Origin: Acidobacteriota bacterium
GTDB lineage: Bacteria > Acidobacteriota > Vicinamibacteria > Marinacidobacterales > Marinacidobacteraceae
Direction of reading: 5' to 3'
NCBI GenBank assembly: GCA_009840635.1
Contig: VXNL01000006.1
Location: forward strand, 1-44,108
DNA length: 44,108 nt
Shown here: positions 24,700 through 32,191 of the stretch, in pieces
Numbering within the stretch: the first letter of the stretch is position 1
Layout: each line of letters opens with the position of its first letter
Notes under the pieces: generated by a model
Told to the model about the DNA's origin: nothing
The model's input: the letters and a program-made list of their open reading frames with translations, nothing else
Databases searched by the model: none
Made by a program: the position numbers and the translations under genes

Positions 24700-26136
24700 A
24701 TGGTCTCGGCCTCCACCGTCCTCGTCGTCCTCGGTTATCTCGCGGGGATCACCGCCTTCGGGATCTGGGTGGGCCGGCGCGACCGCTCGGTGACCGGCTT
24801 CTTCCTGGCCGGCCGGTCGGCGCCCTTCTGGGCCGTGGCCGCCTGCGTCGTGGCCACCGAAACCAGCGTCCTCACCTTCACGTCCATTCCGGGGTTCGCC
24901 TACGAGGGCAACTTCGGTTTCCTCCAGTTGGCCATCGGGTTCCTGCTGGGCCGCGTGGGGATCGCGCTGGTGCTGCTCCCCGCCTACTTCCGCGGCGAGG
25001 TCGTGACCACCTACGAACTGCTGCTGAAGCGGTTCGGCGCCCGGGTCCGGAGCGCCGCGGCGGCCATCTTCCTCGTGTACCGGAACCTCGCCGACGGCGT
25101 CCGGCTGCACGCGGCCGCCCTCATGGTCGCGATCGTGGCGGGGGTCCCGGAGTGGTGGTGCATCGTGGCGCTCGCCGCCGCGATGGTCGCGTTTTCGGAG
25201 GAGGGTGGGGTCAAGGCCACCATCTGGACGGACGTCATCCAGCTCGGCGTGTATCTCGTCGGGGCGGGGATCGTGGTGGCGGCGCTGTGGCAGGGGAGCG
25301 GCGCCGAGCCGCTCGACTGGATTCCCGCGGCCCGCGAGGCGGGAAAGTTCGACGTGGCGTTCCCCGCCTTCGACCTGACCATCCCCTACACCCTCTGGGC
25401 AGGCGTCATCGGCGGGTTCTTCCTCACCTTCGCCACCCACGGGGCGGACCAGTACCTGGCGCAGCGGCTGCTCGCCGCCCGTTCGCTCCGCCATGCCCAG
25501 GCGGGACTCGTCCTCTCCGGCGTGGGGGCGCTCCTCCAGTTCGCGCTCTTCCTGGGCATCGGGGCCTGGCTCTGGCACTACTACGGAGGCCGCGAGTTCG
25601 CCCGGCCCGACGAGGTGCTCCCGACCTTCGTCGCCGAGAACCTGTCCGGCGCCGCCGCCGGGATCACGCTCGCCGCGGTGGTGGCGGCCGCGCTCTCGCC
25701 ATCGCTCGTGAGCCTCGCCTCCACCACGGTGCGGGACTTCTGGTTGCCCTGGAAGCGGCGCCGGAGCGCGGCCGGCACGGCGGGGGATGACGAGTCGGGT
25801 CAGGTCCGGGTGGGGCGGCAGTTCGTCGTGGTGTGGGGCATCGTGCAGACCGCGGTGGCGCTCGTGGCGCAGCGGGCGCCGTCGGCGCTCGAGGCCGGGC
25901 TGTCGATCCTCTCTTACGCCTCCGGCCCCACCGTGGGCGCGTTCCTGCTCGCGGTCTTCTTCCCGCGGGCGCAGCCGACCGCAGTGCTGATCGGGATGGG
26001 CGGCGGGTTTGCCGCTCCGGCGCTGATCCGGCTGGCGGGATTCCCGCTGGCCTGGACCTGGGACGTTATGGTCGGCTCGCTCGCCACCTTTGCGGTGGGT
26101 CTGCTCCTGAGCCGTTGGGCCAGGCCCGGGCCATGA
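24700..26136 (+). CDS. sodium:solute symporter family protein
   Basis: The 478-residue integral membrane protein has about 13 hydrophobic helices. SSS hallmarks are GRRDRSVTGFFLAGRSAPFWAVAACVVATETSVLTFTSIPG in the N-terminal TM region, GVKATIWTDVIQLGVYLVGAG, THGADQYLAQRLLAARS and LAAVVAAALSPSLVSLASTTVRDFW. It should use the sodium gradient to import a small solute. The substrate cannot be named, but the flanking enzyme and permease genes suggest peptidoglycan-derived material or D-amino acids. The ATG at 24700 is the first after the HEAT stop. Its stop overlaps the AmpG-like start (ATGA). Confidence 0.87.
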   Translation: MVSASTVLVVLGYLAGITAFGIWVGRRDRSVTGFFLAGRSAPFWAVAACVVATETSVLTFTSIPGFAYEGNFGFLQLAIGFLLGRVGIALVLLPAYFRGEVVTTYELLLKRFGARVRSAAAAIFLVYRNLADGVRLHAAALMVAIVAGVPEWWCIVALAAAMVAFSEEGGVKATIWTDVIQLGVYLVGAGIVVAALWQGSGAEPLDWIPAAREAGKFDVAFPAFDLTIPYTLWAGVIGGFFLTFATHGADQYLAQRLLAARSLRHAQAGLVLSGVGALLQFALFLGIGAWLWHYYGGREFARPDEVLPTFVAENLSGAAAGITLAAVVAAALSPSLVSLASTTVRDFWLPWKRRRSAAGTAGDDESGQVRVGRQFVVVWGIVQTAVALVAQRAPSALEAGLSILSYASGPTVGAFLLAVFFPRAQPTAVLIGMGGGFAAPALIRLAGFPLAWTWDVMVGSLATFAVGLLLSRWARPGP

Positions 26137-27668
26137 CCAGTTTCCGGACCATCCTCGCCGCCTTCCGCTCCTGGCGGACGCTCTCGGTCACTCTCCTCTC
26201 CTTCTCCTCGGGGATCCCGCTCGGCCTCGTCTGGTTCGCCATCCCGGACTGGATGCGGGACATCGGGGTGGACATCCGGATCGTCGGGCTCTTCAACCTG
26301 GCCCAGATTCCCTGGGCGTTCAAGATCCTCTGGTCGCCCTTCATGGACCGTTACGTCCCCGGTTTCTGGGGCCGGCGCCGGGGCTGGATGGCGGTCACCC
26401 AGGTGGCGCTCCTTGGGCTCTGCATCCTGCTCGGGGGCGCCGGGGATCACCCTGACGCCATCTGGGTGGTGGCGGCGCTGGCGCTGGCGGTCGCGATCGC
26501 GTCGGCTTCGCAGGACATCGTGGTGGACGCCTACGCGGTGGAGGTGCTCCGTCCCGAGGAGCACGGGGTGGCGGTGGGCGCCCGGGTCGCGCTCTACCGG
26601 GCGGCGATGGTCGTCGCCGGGGGCGGCGCGATCAGCGCGGCGGCCCTTCTCGGCTGGGGTACGGTGAACGCCCTGCTGGGGCTGCTCTTCCTCCCGATGC
26701 TGCTCGTGACCTGGCGCGCCCCGGAGCCGGAAGAGCACTTCGACCCGCCCCGCACGCTGCGGGACGCGGTGTGGAAACCCTTCCTCGAGGCGCTCTCCCG
26801 CCCCCGGGCCTTCGAGATCTTCGCTTTCGTGTTCTTCTACAAGTTCGCGGACAACCTGGCCCAGTCGCTCACCCGGCCCTTCCTCATCGACATGGGCTAC
26901 GGGGCCGGACACCGGGGGATCGCGCTCGCCACCGTGGGAGCGGTGGTGACCATCGTCGGCACGTTCGCCGGCGGGCTCTTCACCACCCTCGCCGGACTCG
27001 GACCGGCGCTCTGGGCGTTCGGAGTGCTCCAGATCTTCTCCAATCTCGGCTACTTCTTCGTCGCCGGCGCCGAGGGGAGCCTGGCGTGGATGTACGGCGC
27101 CTCGGCCTTCGAACTGTTCACGGGCGGACTGGGGACCGGAGCGTTCTCGGTCCTCCTGCTGCGGATCACCGAGAAGCGCTTCTCCGCGACCCAGTACGCG
27201 CTCTTCTCCGGACTGTTTGCCCTGCCGCGTCTGCTCGCGGGTCCGTTCAGCGGCTTTGCGGTGGACGCCCTCGGCTGGCGGACGTTCTTCCTGTCCACGA
27301 TGGCGATGGGGATTCCGGGACTGGTCCTCCTCCATCGCTTCTCGCCCCTCGGGGTCCGGGATCCCAGGATTCGCTTCGGCGCGGGGGATGAGCCGGAGGC
27401 GCCCCGGCTCTCCACGGGGCTCGCCGGCCGTTTCGGCGTGTCCGCGCTTCTCGGTGGCGGGACGGTGTTCGCCTTCGCCGTCATGCTCGGGGCGCTGAAA
27501 GCGATGCGGCTCGAACCCGATGCCGGCTTCTCCCTGATGGCGGGACTCCAGCCGATCGTGAACCCGGCGACCTTCGCGGACTGGGTTCAGGTGGGAGGAA
27601 TCCTGGTGCTGGGGGTGATCTCGGGGCTCTTTGGCGCCGCCTTTGCGGCCGCCCGGCGACGGACCTAG
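26133..27668 (+). CDS. AmpG-like MFS permease (muropeptide transporter family)
   Basis: The 511-residue MFS protein has the AmpG layout: FSSGIPLGLVWFAIPDWMRDIGVDIRIVGLFNLAQIPWAFKILWSPFMDRY near the start, ASQDIVVDAYAVEVL in the middle and FYKFADNLAQSLTRPFLIDMGY later. AmpG imports anhydro-muropeptides released from the wall. The C-terminus carries two extra hydrophobic helices (FGVSALLGGGTVFAFAV..., GGILVLGVISGLFGAAFAAA). The gene overlaps the symporter stop by ATGA. With the upstream VanX-like fusion it makes a coherent wall-recycling or wall-scavenging unit. Family-level call strong; exact substrate inferred. Confidence 0.85.
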   Translation: MTSFRTILAAFRSWRTLSVTLLSFSSGIPLGLVWFAIPDWMRDIGVDIRIVGLFNLAQIPWAFKILWSPFMDRYVPGFWGRRRGWMAVTQVALLGLCILLGGAGDHPDAIWVVAALALAVAIASASQDIVVDAYAVEVLRPEEHGVAVGARVALYRAAMVVAGGGAISAAALLGWGTVNALLGLLFLPMLLVTWRAPEPEEHFDPPRTLRDAVWKPFLEALSRPRAFEIFAFVFFYKFADNLAQSLTRPFLIDMGYGAGHRGIALATVGAVVTIVGTFAGGLFTTLAGLGPALWAFGVLQIFSNLGYFFVAGAEGSLAWMYGASAFELFTGGLGTGAFSVLLLRITEKRFSATQYALFSGLFALPRLLAGPFSGFAVDALGWRTFFLSTMAMGIPGLVLLHRFSPLGVRDPRIRFGAGDEPEAPRLSTGLAGRFGVSALLGGGTVFAFAVMLGALKAMRLEPDAGFSLMAGLQPIVNPATFADWVQVGGILVLGVISGLFGAAFAAARRRT

Positions 27669-27717
27669 CGTCCCTGCCGCCATGCCGCCCGCGGCACGCG
27701 GGCTAGGCTCCCGGCAG

Positions 27718-29901
27718 ATGTCTCAGGTGCGCGTTGTGGTTGCGGTTTTCGCGACCCTCGGATGGGCCGCGTCGTCGTGGGCCTTCTCCGGCCGCGTTCT
27801 CCTCGAGAGCGGCGAGCCGGCAGCCGGCGCGATCGTCCAGATCCTGGGGCATCCCGGCTCGGCGGTTACCGACCGCGAGGGCCGTTTCGAGTGGCTTCCG
27901 GACCCTGCGCCACCGTTCCACGTGCTGGTGGTTCTTCCCGGGGATCGCTACACGTCTCCGGTCTTCGTCCCGTCCCTCGACGGGTCGCCGGTGGAGATCC
28001 AGGTCGAAACGCTCGAGATCTCGGAGAGCGTGACGATCACCAGCGGCGCGGTGCCGCACACCGAGGCCACGCCCGGAAGCGCGCCGGCGGTCATCTCCGG
28101 CGAGGCGATCCGCAGCCGCCAGGCCCCCCGGCTCATCGATGTGCTGGAGGCGGTCCCCGGTGGCGGCCGCAGCAGCGACCTCCACGCCGGGGTCCCCTCC
28201 ATCCGCGGCCTCTCGAGGGGCCGGACGGTGCTGCTCCTTGACGGCGCGCGGATCACGACCGAGCGTCGCGCCGGGGCGAGCGCCTCGTTCCTCGATCCCT
28301 TCTTCCTCGAGACGGTCGAGGTGGTGCGCGGCCCGTCCTCCGTGGCCTACGGTTCCGACGCCTTCGGCGGCGTGATCCACGCCCGCACCCGGCGCCCGGT
28401 CCCCGGGAGCCCCTTCGCGGCGCGCGGCCGGGCCACGCTCGGCGCCGGGCTCCCGGAGGCGAGCGTCGGGGCGGAAGTCACGGGGTCCGCGCTCGGCGCC
28501 GGCCTCCTCGCCCAGGTCCGGCGGCGCACCTTTTCCGACTACTCGAGCCCCGAAGGCAAGGTGGCGGGATCGGGCGCCCGGGACTTCGGTTTTCTGCTGC
28601 GTGGCGCCCGTGAGGTGGCGGGCGGCCTGCTCGGGGTGGGATTCCAGGTCGATGCGGCGCGGGACGTGGGCCGTCCGCGGCGTTCGCCGTCGTTCACGTC
28701 CTATCCGTTCGAGGATTCGGCCCGGGTGGTGGCCGACTATCAGCTCGCGCCCCGCTGGGGGTTCGCGCGGCTCGACGCCACGGGGTTCCTCGGGGCGCAT
28801 CGTCTCCTGACCCGGCGCGAGGAGGGCGGGAATGCGGCGGATTCCGAGGTGGCGGCGCACGACTTCATGCTGCGCACGCGTGGCGTCCGCCCCTTCGGCA
28901 ACGGCCGTCTCGAACTCGGCGCCGAGGTCCTGAGCCGTTTCGGCGTCTATTCCGGTTCGGGGATGGACGGCAGGACGTCGGCCCATCGAGAAGGCGGGGA
29001 GTTCGCTTCAGGCCTCGACGGCGCCCTCCGCCGCGAGGCCTCCGTGTACGGCCACGCGGAACAGCCGTTCCACGCGCGGCTCGCCGGGAGCGCCGGCGCG
29101 CGGCTTTCCGGGGTCACCACCAAGGCGGGAGAGGATGCCCGGGCCGGTACGACCACCAGCCACGGGGCCCTGAGCGGTTTCGTCGCACTGCGGGCGGACC
29201 TGACGCCCGGGCTCGCGCTGACCGGGCAGCTCTCGCGCGGATTCCGCGACCCGACGCTGTCGGATCGGTACTACGCGGGGATCACCGGCCGCGGGTTCGC
29301 CTACGGCAATCCCGACCTGACTCCGGAGCGGTCGCTCCAGTCGGACCTGTCGCTTCGTTACGACGGCGACGGTGTTCACGGCGGTCTCTACGCGTATCGC
29401 TACCGGATCACGGATCTCGTCGAGCGCTACGAGAACGGAGAGGACCTCTACTTCTTCCGGAATCGCGGCGAGGCCCGGCTCTCCGGCGTCGAGTTCGAGG
29501 TCCAGGTCGGGGCCTCGGGGGACCCCTTCATGCTGGATCTCGCCGCCGGTCTGACCCGAGGAGAGACGGAGGACGGGGCGGCGCTCGACGGGGTGCCTCC
29601 GGCCAACTTCCGGGCGGGACTGCGCCGCCGCCTCCCCGCCCGGAGCTTCGCCGAGGTCGTGCTGCTGGCCTTCGCCGCCGACCGGGACCCCGGTCCCACC
29701 GAGTCGGTCCTGGATGCCTACGCCCGCCTCGATGCCGCCCTTGGCTTCCCGATCACCAGCGGCGCCGAACTGCGCCTCTCCGGCCGCAACCTCCTGAACG
29801 CCGCGTACGCCATCAGCGCCGATTCCCGTGCCGTCCTGGCTCCGGGAAGGAGTCTGGTCGGCACGATCGTCTGGAACCTCGGGTCTTCGTCGGGGCCTTA
29901 G
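27718..29901 (+). CDS. TonB-dependent outer-membrane receptor
   Basis: The 727-residue receptor has a signal peptide (VVVAVFATLGWAASSWA) and a short N-terminal carboxypeptidase-regulatory-like domain (residues about 20-105; GRVLLESGEPAAGAIVQILG). The plug follows (VISGEAIRSRQAPRLIDVLEAVPG...VPSIRGLSRGRTVLLLDGARI...ETVEVVRGPSSVAYGSDAFGGVIHART), then a 22-strand-type barrel. It should import a ligand across the outer membrane using TonB. It is 49 bases downstream of the AmpG-like gene, in the same direction. The ligand is unknown; the operon makes a peptidoglycan fragment or peptide possible. ATG 27718 begins the signal peptide. Confidence 0.9.
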   Translation: MSQVRVVVAVFATLGWAASSWAFSGRVLLESGEPAAGAIVQILGHPGSAVTDREGRFEWLPDPAPPFHVLVVLPGDRYTSPVFVPSLDGSPVEIQVETLEISESVTITSGAVPHTEATPGSAPAVISGEAIRSRQAPRLIDVLEAVPGGGRSSDLHAGVPSIRGLSRGRTVLLLDGARITTERRAGASASFLDPFFLETVEVVRGPSSVAYGSDAFGGVIHARTRRPVPGSPFAARGRATLGAGLPEASVGAEVTGSALGAGLLAQVRRRTFSDYSSPEGKVAGSGARDFGFLLRGAREVAGGLLGVGFQVDAARDVGRPRRSPSFTSYPFEDSARVVADYQLAPRWGFARLDATGFLGAHRLLTRREEGGNAADSEVAAHDFMLRTRGVRPFGNGRLELGAEVLSRFGVYSGSGMDGRTSAHREGGEFASGLDGALRREASVYGHAEQPFHARLAGSAGARLSGVTTKAGEDARAGTTTSHGALSGFVALRADLTPGLALTGQLSRGFRDPTLSDRYYAGITGRGFAYGNPDLTPERSLQSDLSLRYDGDGVHGGLYAYRYRITDLVERYENGEDLYFFRNRGEARLSGVEFEVQVGASGDPFMLDLAAGLTRGETEDGAALDGVPPANFRAGLRRRLPARSFAEVVLLAFAADRDPGPTESVLDAYARLDAALGFPITSGAELRLSGRNLLNAAYAISADSRAVLAPGRSLVGTIVWNLGSSSGP

Positions 29902-30291
29902 CCGGCGCGACCTCCTCTCCCGGCTCACGGGCGGCCGACCCGGCCGAAACCCCTACGCCGCCCACTCGCCGACGGTGGCGTGCGTCAGACAGGAGTGGCG
30001 GGCATGTTTCCCCGTGTCGCAGCTCCGCCCGATCGCGACCTGGACAGTCATGCGGCGCCGATGTCCCGGCCGTGCGGATTCGTTGTCCTTTCCGGGGTTC
30101 GCTACCGTGCGGCAGTGGCCCGTCACCTCTGGACGCTGTAGTCCGTGGTGACACTTTCTGGAACATGCCGTGACGCACAAACGTAACGGCAACCAGACTT
30201 CTCGCGCCAAACATTGGCCAAAACCGCGACAGCTAACGATCGCCCGGGTTGTCGTGGAGTTCCCGGTGTTCCTGACAATCGTACGTGACCC
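29902..30291 (+). other. gene-free stretch with shifted base composition upstream of the 30-34 kb module
   Basis: I see no supported gene here: short ORFs on both strands have no recognisable domains. From about 30120 the GC content drops visibly compared with the neighbours. Small palindromes occur, such as TTGGCCAA near 30215 and TGACC-cat-GGTCA at 30286-30298. The left boundary follows the TonB receptor stop directly. This may be the edge of an acquired segment. Confidence 0.5.
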
Positions 30292-30462
30292 ATGGTCATT
30301 ACGGTCGTTACAGTCAGATTTCGTAGACATTCTGCCGTTTGGGACTGTATGAACCGGCGCCCCGCTGTGAAACAATGCGAGTACGTCGTACACGGGAAGA
30401 AATCACTTTGCTCCGCATGTGGGATGCGGTTGCTCGATGCGATTTGTGACAGGTGGGATTGA
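30292..30462 (+). CDS. possible 56-residue Cys-rich (zinc-ribbon-like) protein
   Basis: An ORF opens with ATG 30292 after a TGA and has a second ATG at 30349. The C-terminal part contains cysteines in a plausible zinc-knuckle order: KQCEYVVHGKK, then LCSACGMRLLDAICDRWD, i.e. C, CXXCG and a last C. Third-codon GC is only about 65%, lower than the local norm, matching the low-GC block. It ends 31 bases before the HTH-PLD gene and its TGA falls in a TTGACA sequence. No good ribosome site is seen. It may be a small first member of the downstream module or chance; I give it low weight. Confidence 0.3.
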   Translation: MVITVVTVRFRRHSAVWDCMNRRPAVKQCEYVVHGKKSLCSACGMRLLDAICDRWD

Positions 30463-30493
30463 CACACGTTTACGTTGAGATGAGGAAGGGAAC

Positions 30494-32191
30494 ATGAATC
30501 TCACAGTTGCCGAGTTGGCCATCGCCGTAGGCAAACAGGAAAACTATGTGCGTCAACACATACACCGGCGGCACCTCGCGGTTCGACGACAGGGCCGCAG
30601 TGTTTCGGTTCCTCTTGACGAGGCGGTGAAGTGGGCGGGAACTCGCGGGCTTCCGTTCGTGCCGCCCAAGCGGATCAGTTTGACGTTCCTCGATCAGGGG
30701 GAAAGGATCGGCCGACTCACGGTCCTTGCCTGGCACGCACCGGGCCGCGTCGTGCGGAACCTGTTCACTCTCATGCGTCATCGGAAGCGCGAGGCGCTGG
30801 GACCCTGGTCGAGCAACCCTGATGCAACGTGGACCCTGGAGGAACTCGGCGAAGATCTGAGCCTGCTGTCCTTCAACGCTTCGTACGAGGAATGCCGCGA
30901 ACAGGTCGACAGCATCCTTGCATCGGGAGTGCTCGAGGCACACGGACAGGAAGTCCACTACGTGCTCGAAGACAACCCGAGGAATCACTGGGCCTACCGC
31001 GACTACCGGCGCCGATCGGACATGTCGATACGCAGCCCGTTCTCGATGCACAGTGCTGCGATTACCGAATACTGGAGTTTCGACGACGAACCCCACGGAC
31101 AGTGGCTATCGCTGTCGGATCCGCTTGCCGGACGATTGCGCGTGGCGCTTCGCCGTCTTGGTTTTCCGCTCGACCGATGCCCGGAGCGAGTCGGCAATCT
31201 CCTGGTCGCCGCCGCCGAAGACGCGATCACCTGCCGGCTTAGCGCGCATCACGACCGGACGCTTCGGCTTCATGTCGAAGCCAAGGGGCTTCTCCCCGAA
31301 ACATATCGGGCGACCGTATGGGCAAGTCACAGCGGGGACGAAGTCCTTCGAAGGGAAGTGCCGGTCATTCCCGGACAGACGACGATCGAGCTGGTCTCCG
31401 AGGTGGACCGTACCGGCTTTGCGGTCTGTCGTGATTTCGACGGGCAATATGTGGACTTTGTGGAGAACCTGCCCGGAATGGAGGCGGTCCCCACGGGGCA
31501 GCGGAGCGACCAACCAATACGACGGGCCCGGGACCCCATAGCGCGCGTTCCACAGCGGGTCCATCCATCTCGCCCGGTCGCTGCCGGATCGGGGAGCTTT
31601 GGGCGGATTGCCGGGCTCGATCGCGGTATCCGGCAGCAGTGGCTCCACCGCGTGGCGCACCAGCGGGAGGCCGGCGCCCGCCGCGACGCCAACCTGGTGC
31701 GGTTCGGCCCCGGCCGGTTCGCGGAGGCGGCGCGCCACTTCCTCGATCTGTTCTCGCATGACGCCGACCACCCAGGGCCGATCTATCTCGCCGATCCGTG
31801 CTTCGTCGGTCACACGATGGCGGACCCTGTAGCCCAGCTCTTTGTGGACATGTGTGCCGCGATTCGGGGCAAGCCGCTGCGGATTCTTTGCGCGGAGCGC
31901 GAACCGGGCGACGCTCCGGCCTGGTGGGCCCGCTACCTGCGGAAGATCCGGGCCGACGTAACCGTGCGGACTTTCGTGAATCGCTCGGATGAGCGGGGGT
32001 GCTTCCACGACCGATACCTGATCACTCCCGGACGCGAGGTCCTGATGACGAATTCGTTCAACGGATGGAATCGTTTCGGCGTGACCTTCGTGAGTCTTCC
32101 CTACGGGGTCTACCGTGCGGAAGCGGAGCAGTTGTGGGCTCTGGATCCGGACACGCCCGCGGCGGACGTGCTCGTCCGCGAGATTTCGTGA
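30494..32191 (+). CDS. HTH protein with C-terminal PLD-like (HDRY...NSFN) domain, candidate effector
   Basis: The 565-residue protein begins with a MerR/excisionase-like helix-turn-helix (residues 3-50; LTVAELAIAVGKQENYVRQHIHRRHL), followed by an uncharacterised region (about 55-335). An Arg/Pro-rich linker (about 340-390) precedes a C-terminal domain with IYLADPCF (430-437), H505-DRY and T519-NSFN. This looks like a divergent phospholipase D half-site: HXR in place of HXK, and NSXN in place of GSXN. From memory it recalls PLD-like effectors in anti-phage systems, but I cannot name a family. GGAAGG precedes ATG 30494. The stop overlaps the next start. The first two thirds are less GC-rich than the rest. 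Confidence 0.72.
   Translation: MNLTVAELAIAVGKQENYVRQHIHRRHLAVRRQGRSVSVPLDEAVKWAGTRGLPFVPPKRISLTFLDQGERIGRLTVLAWHAPGRVVRNLFTLMRHRKREALGPWSSNPDATWTLEELGEDLSLLSFNASYEECREQVDSILASGVLEAHGQEVHYVLEDNPRNHWAYRDYRRRSDMSIRSPFSMHSAAITEYWSFDDEPHGQWLSLSDPLAGRLRVALRRLGFPLDRCPERVGNLLVAAAEDAITCRLSAHHDRTLRLHVEAKGLLPETYRATVWASHSGDEVLRREVPVIPGQTTIELVSEVDRTGFAVCRDFDGQYVDFVENLPGMEAVPTGQRSDQPIRRARDPIARVPQRVHPSRPVAAGSGSFGRIAGLDRGIRQQWLHRVAHQREAGARRDANLVRFGPGRFAEAARHFLDLFSHDADHPGPIYLADPCFVGHTMADPVAQLFVDMCAAIRGKPLRILCAEREPGDAPAWWARYLRKIRADVTVRTFVNRSDERGCFHDRYLITPGREVLMTNSFNGWNRFGVTFVSLPYGVYRAEAEQLWALDPDTPAADVLVREIS

Noticed and set aside
29953..30467. Reverse ORFs in the gene-free stretch
   Set aside because: Low-complexity text, no start signal and no domain; composition does not show codon bias.
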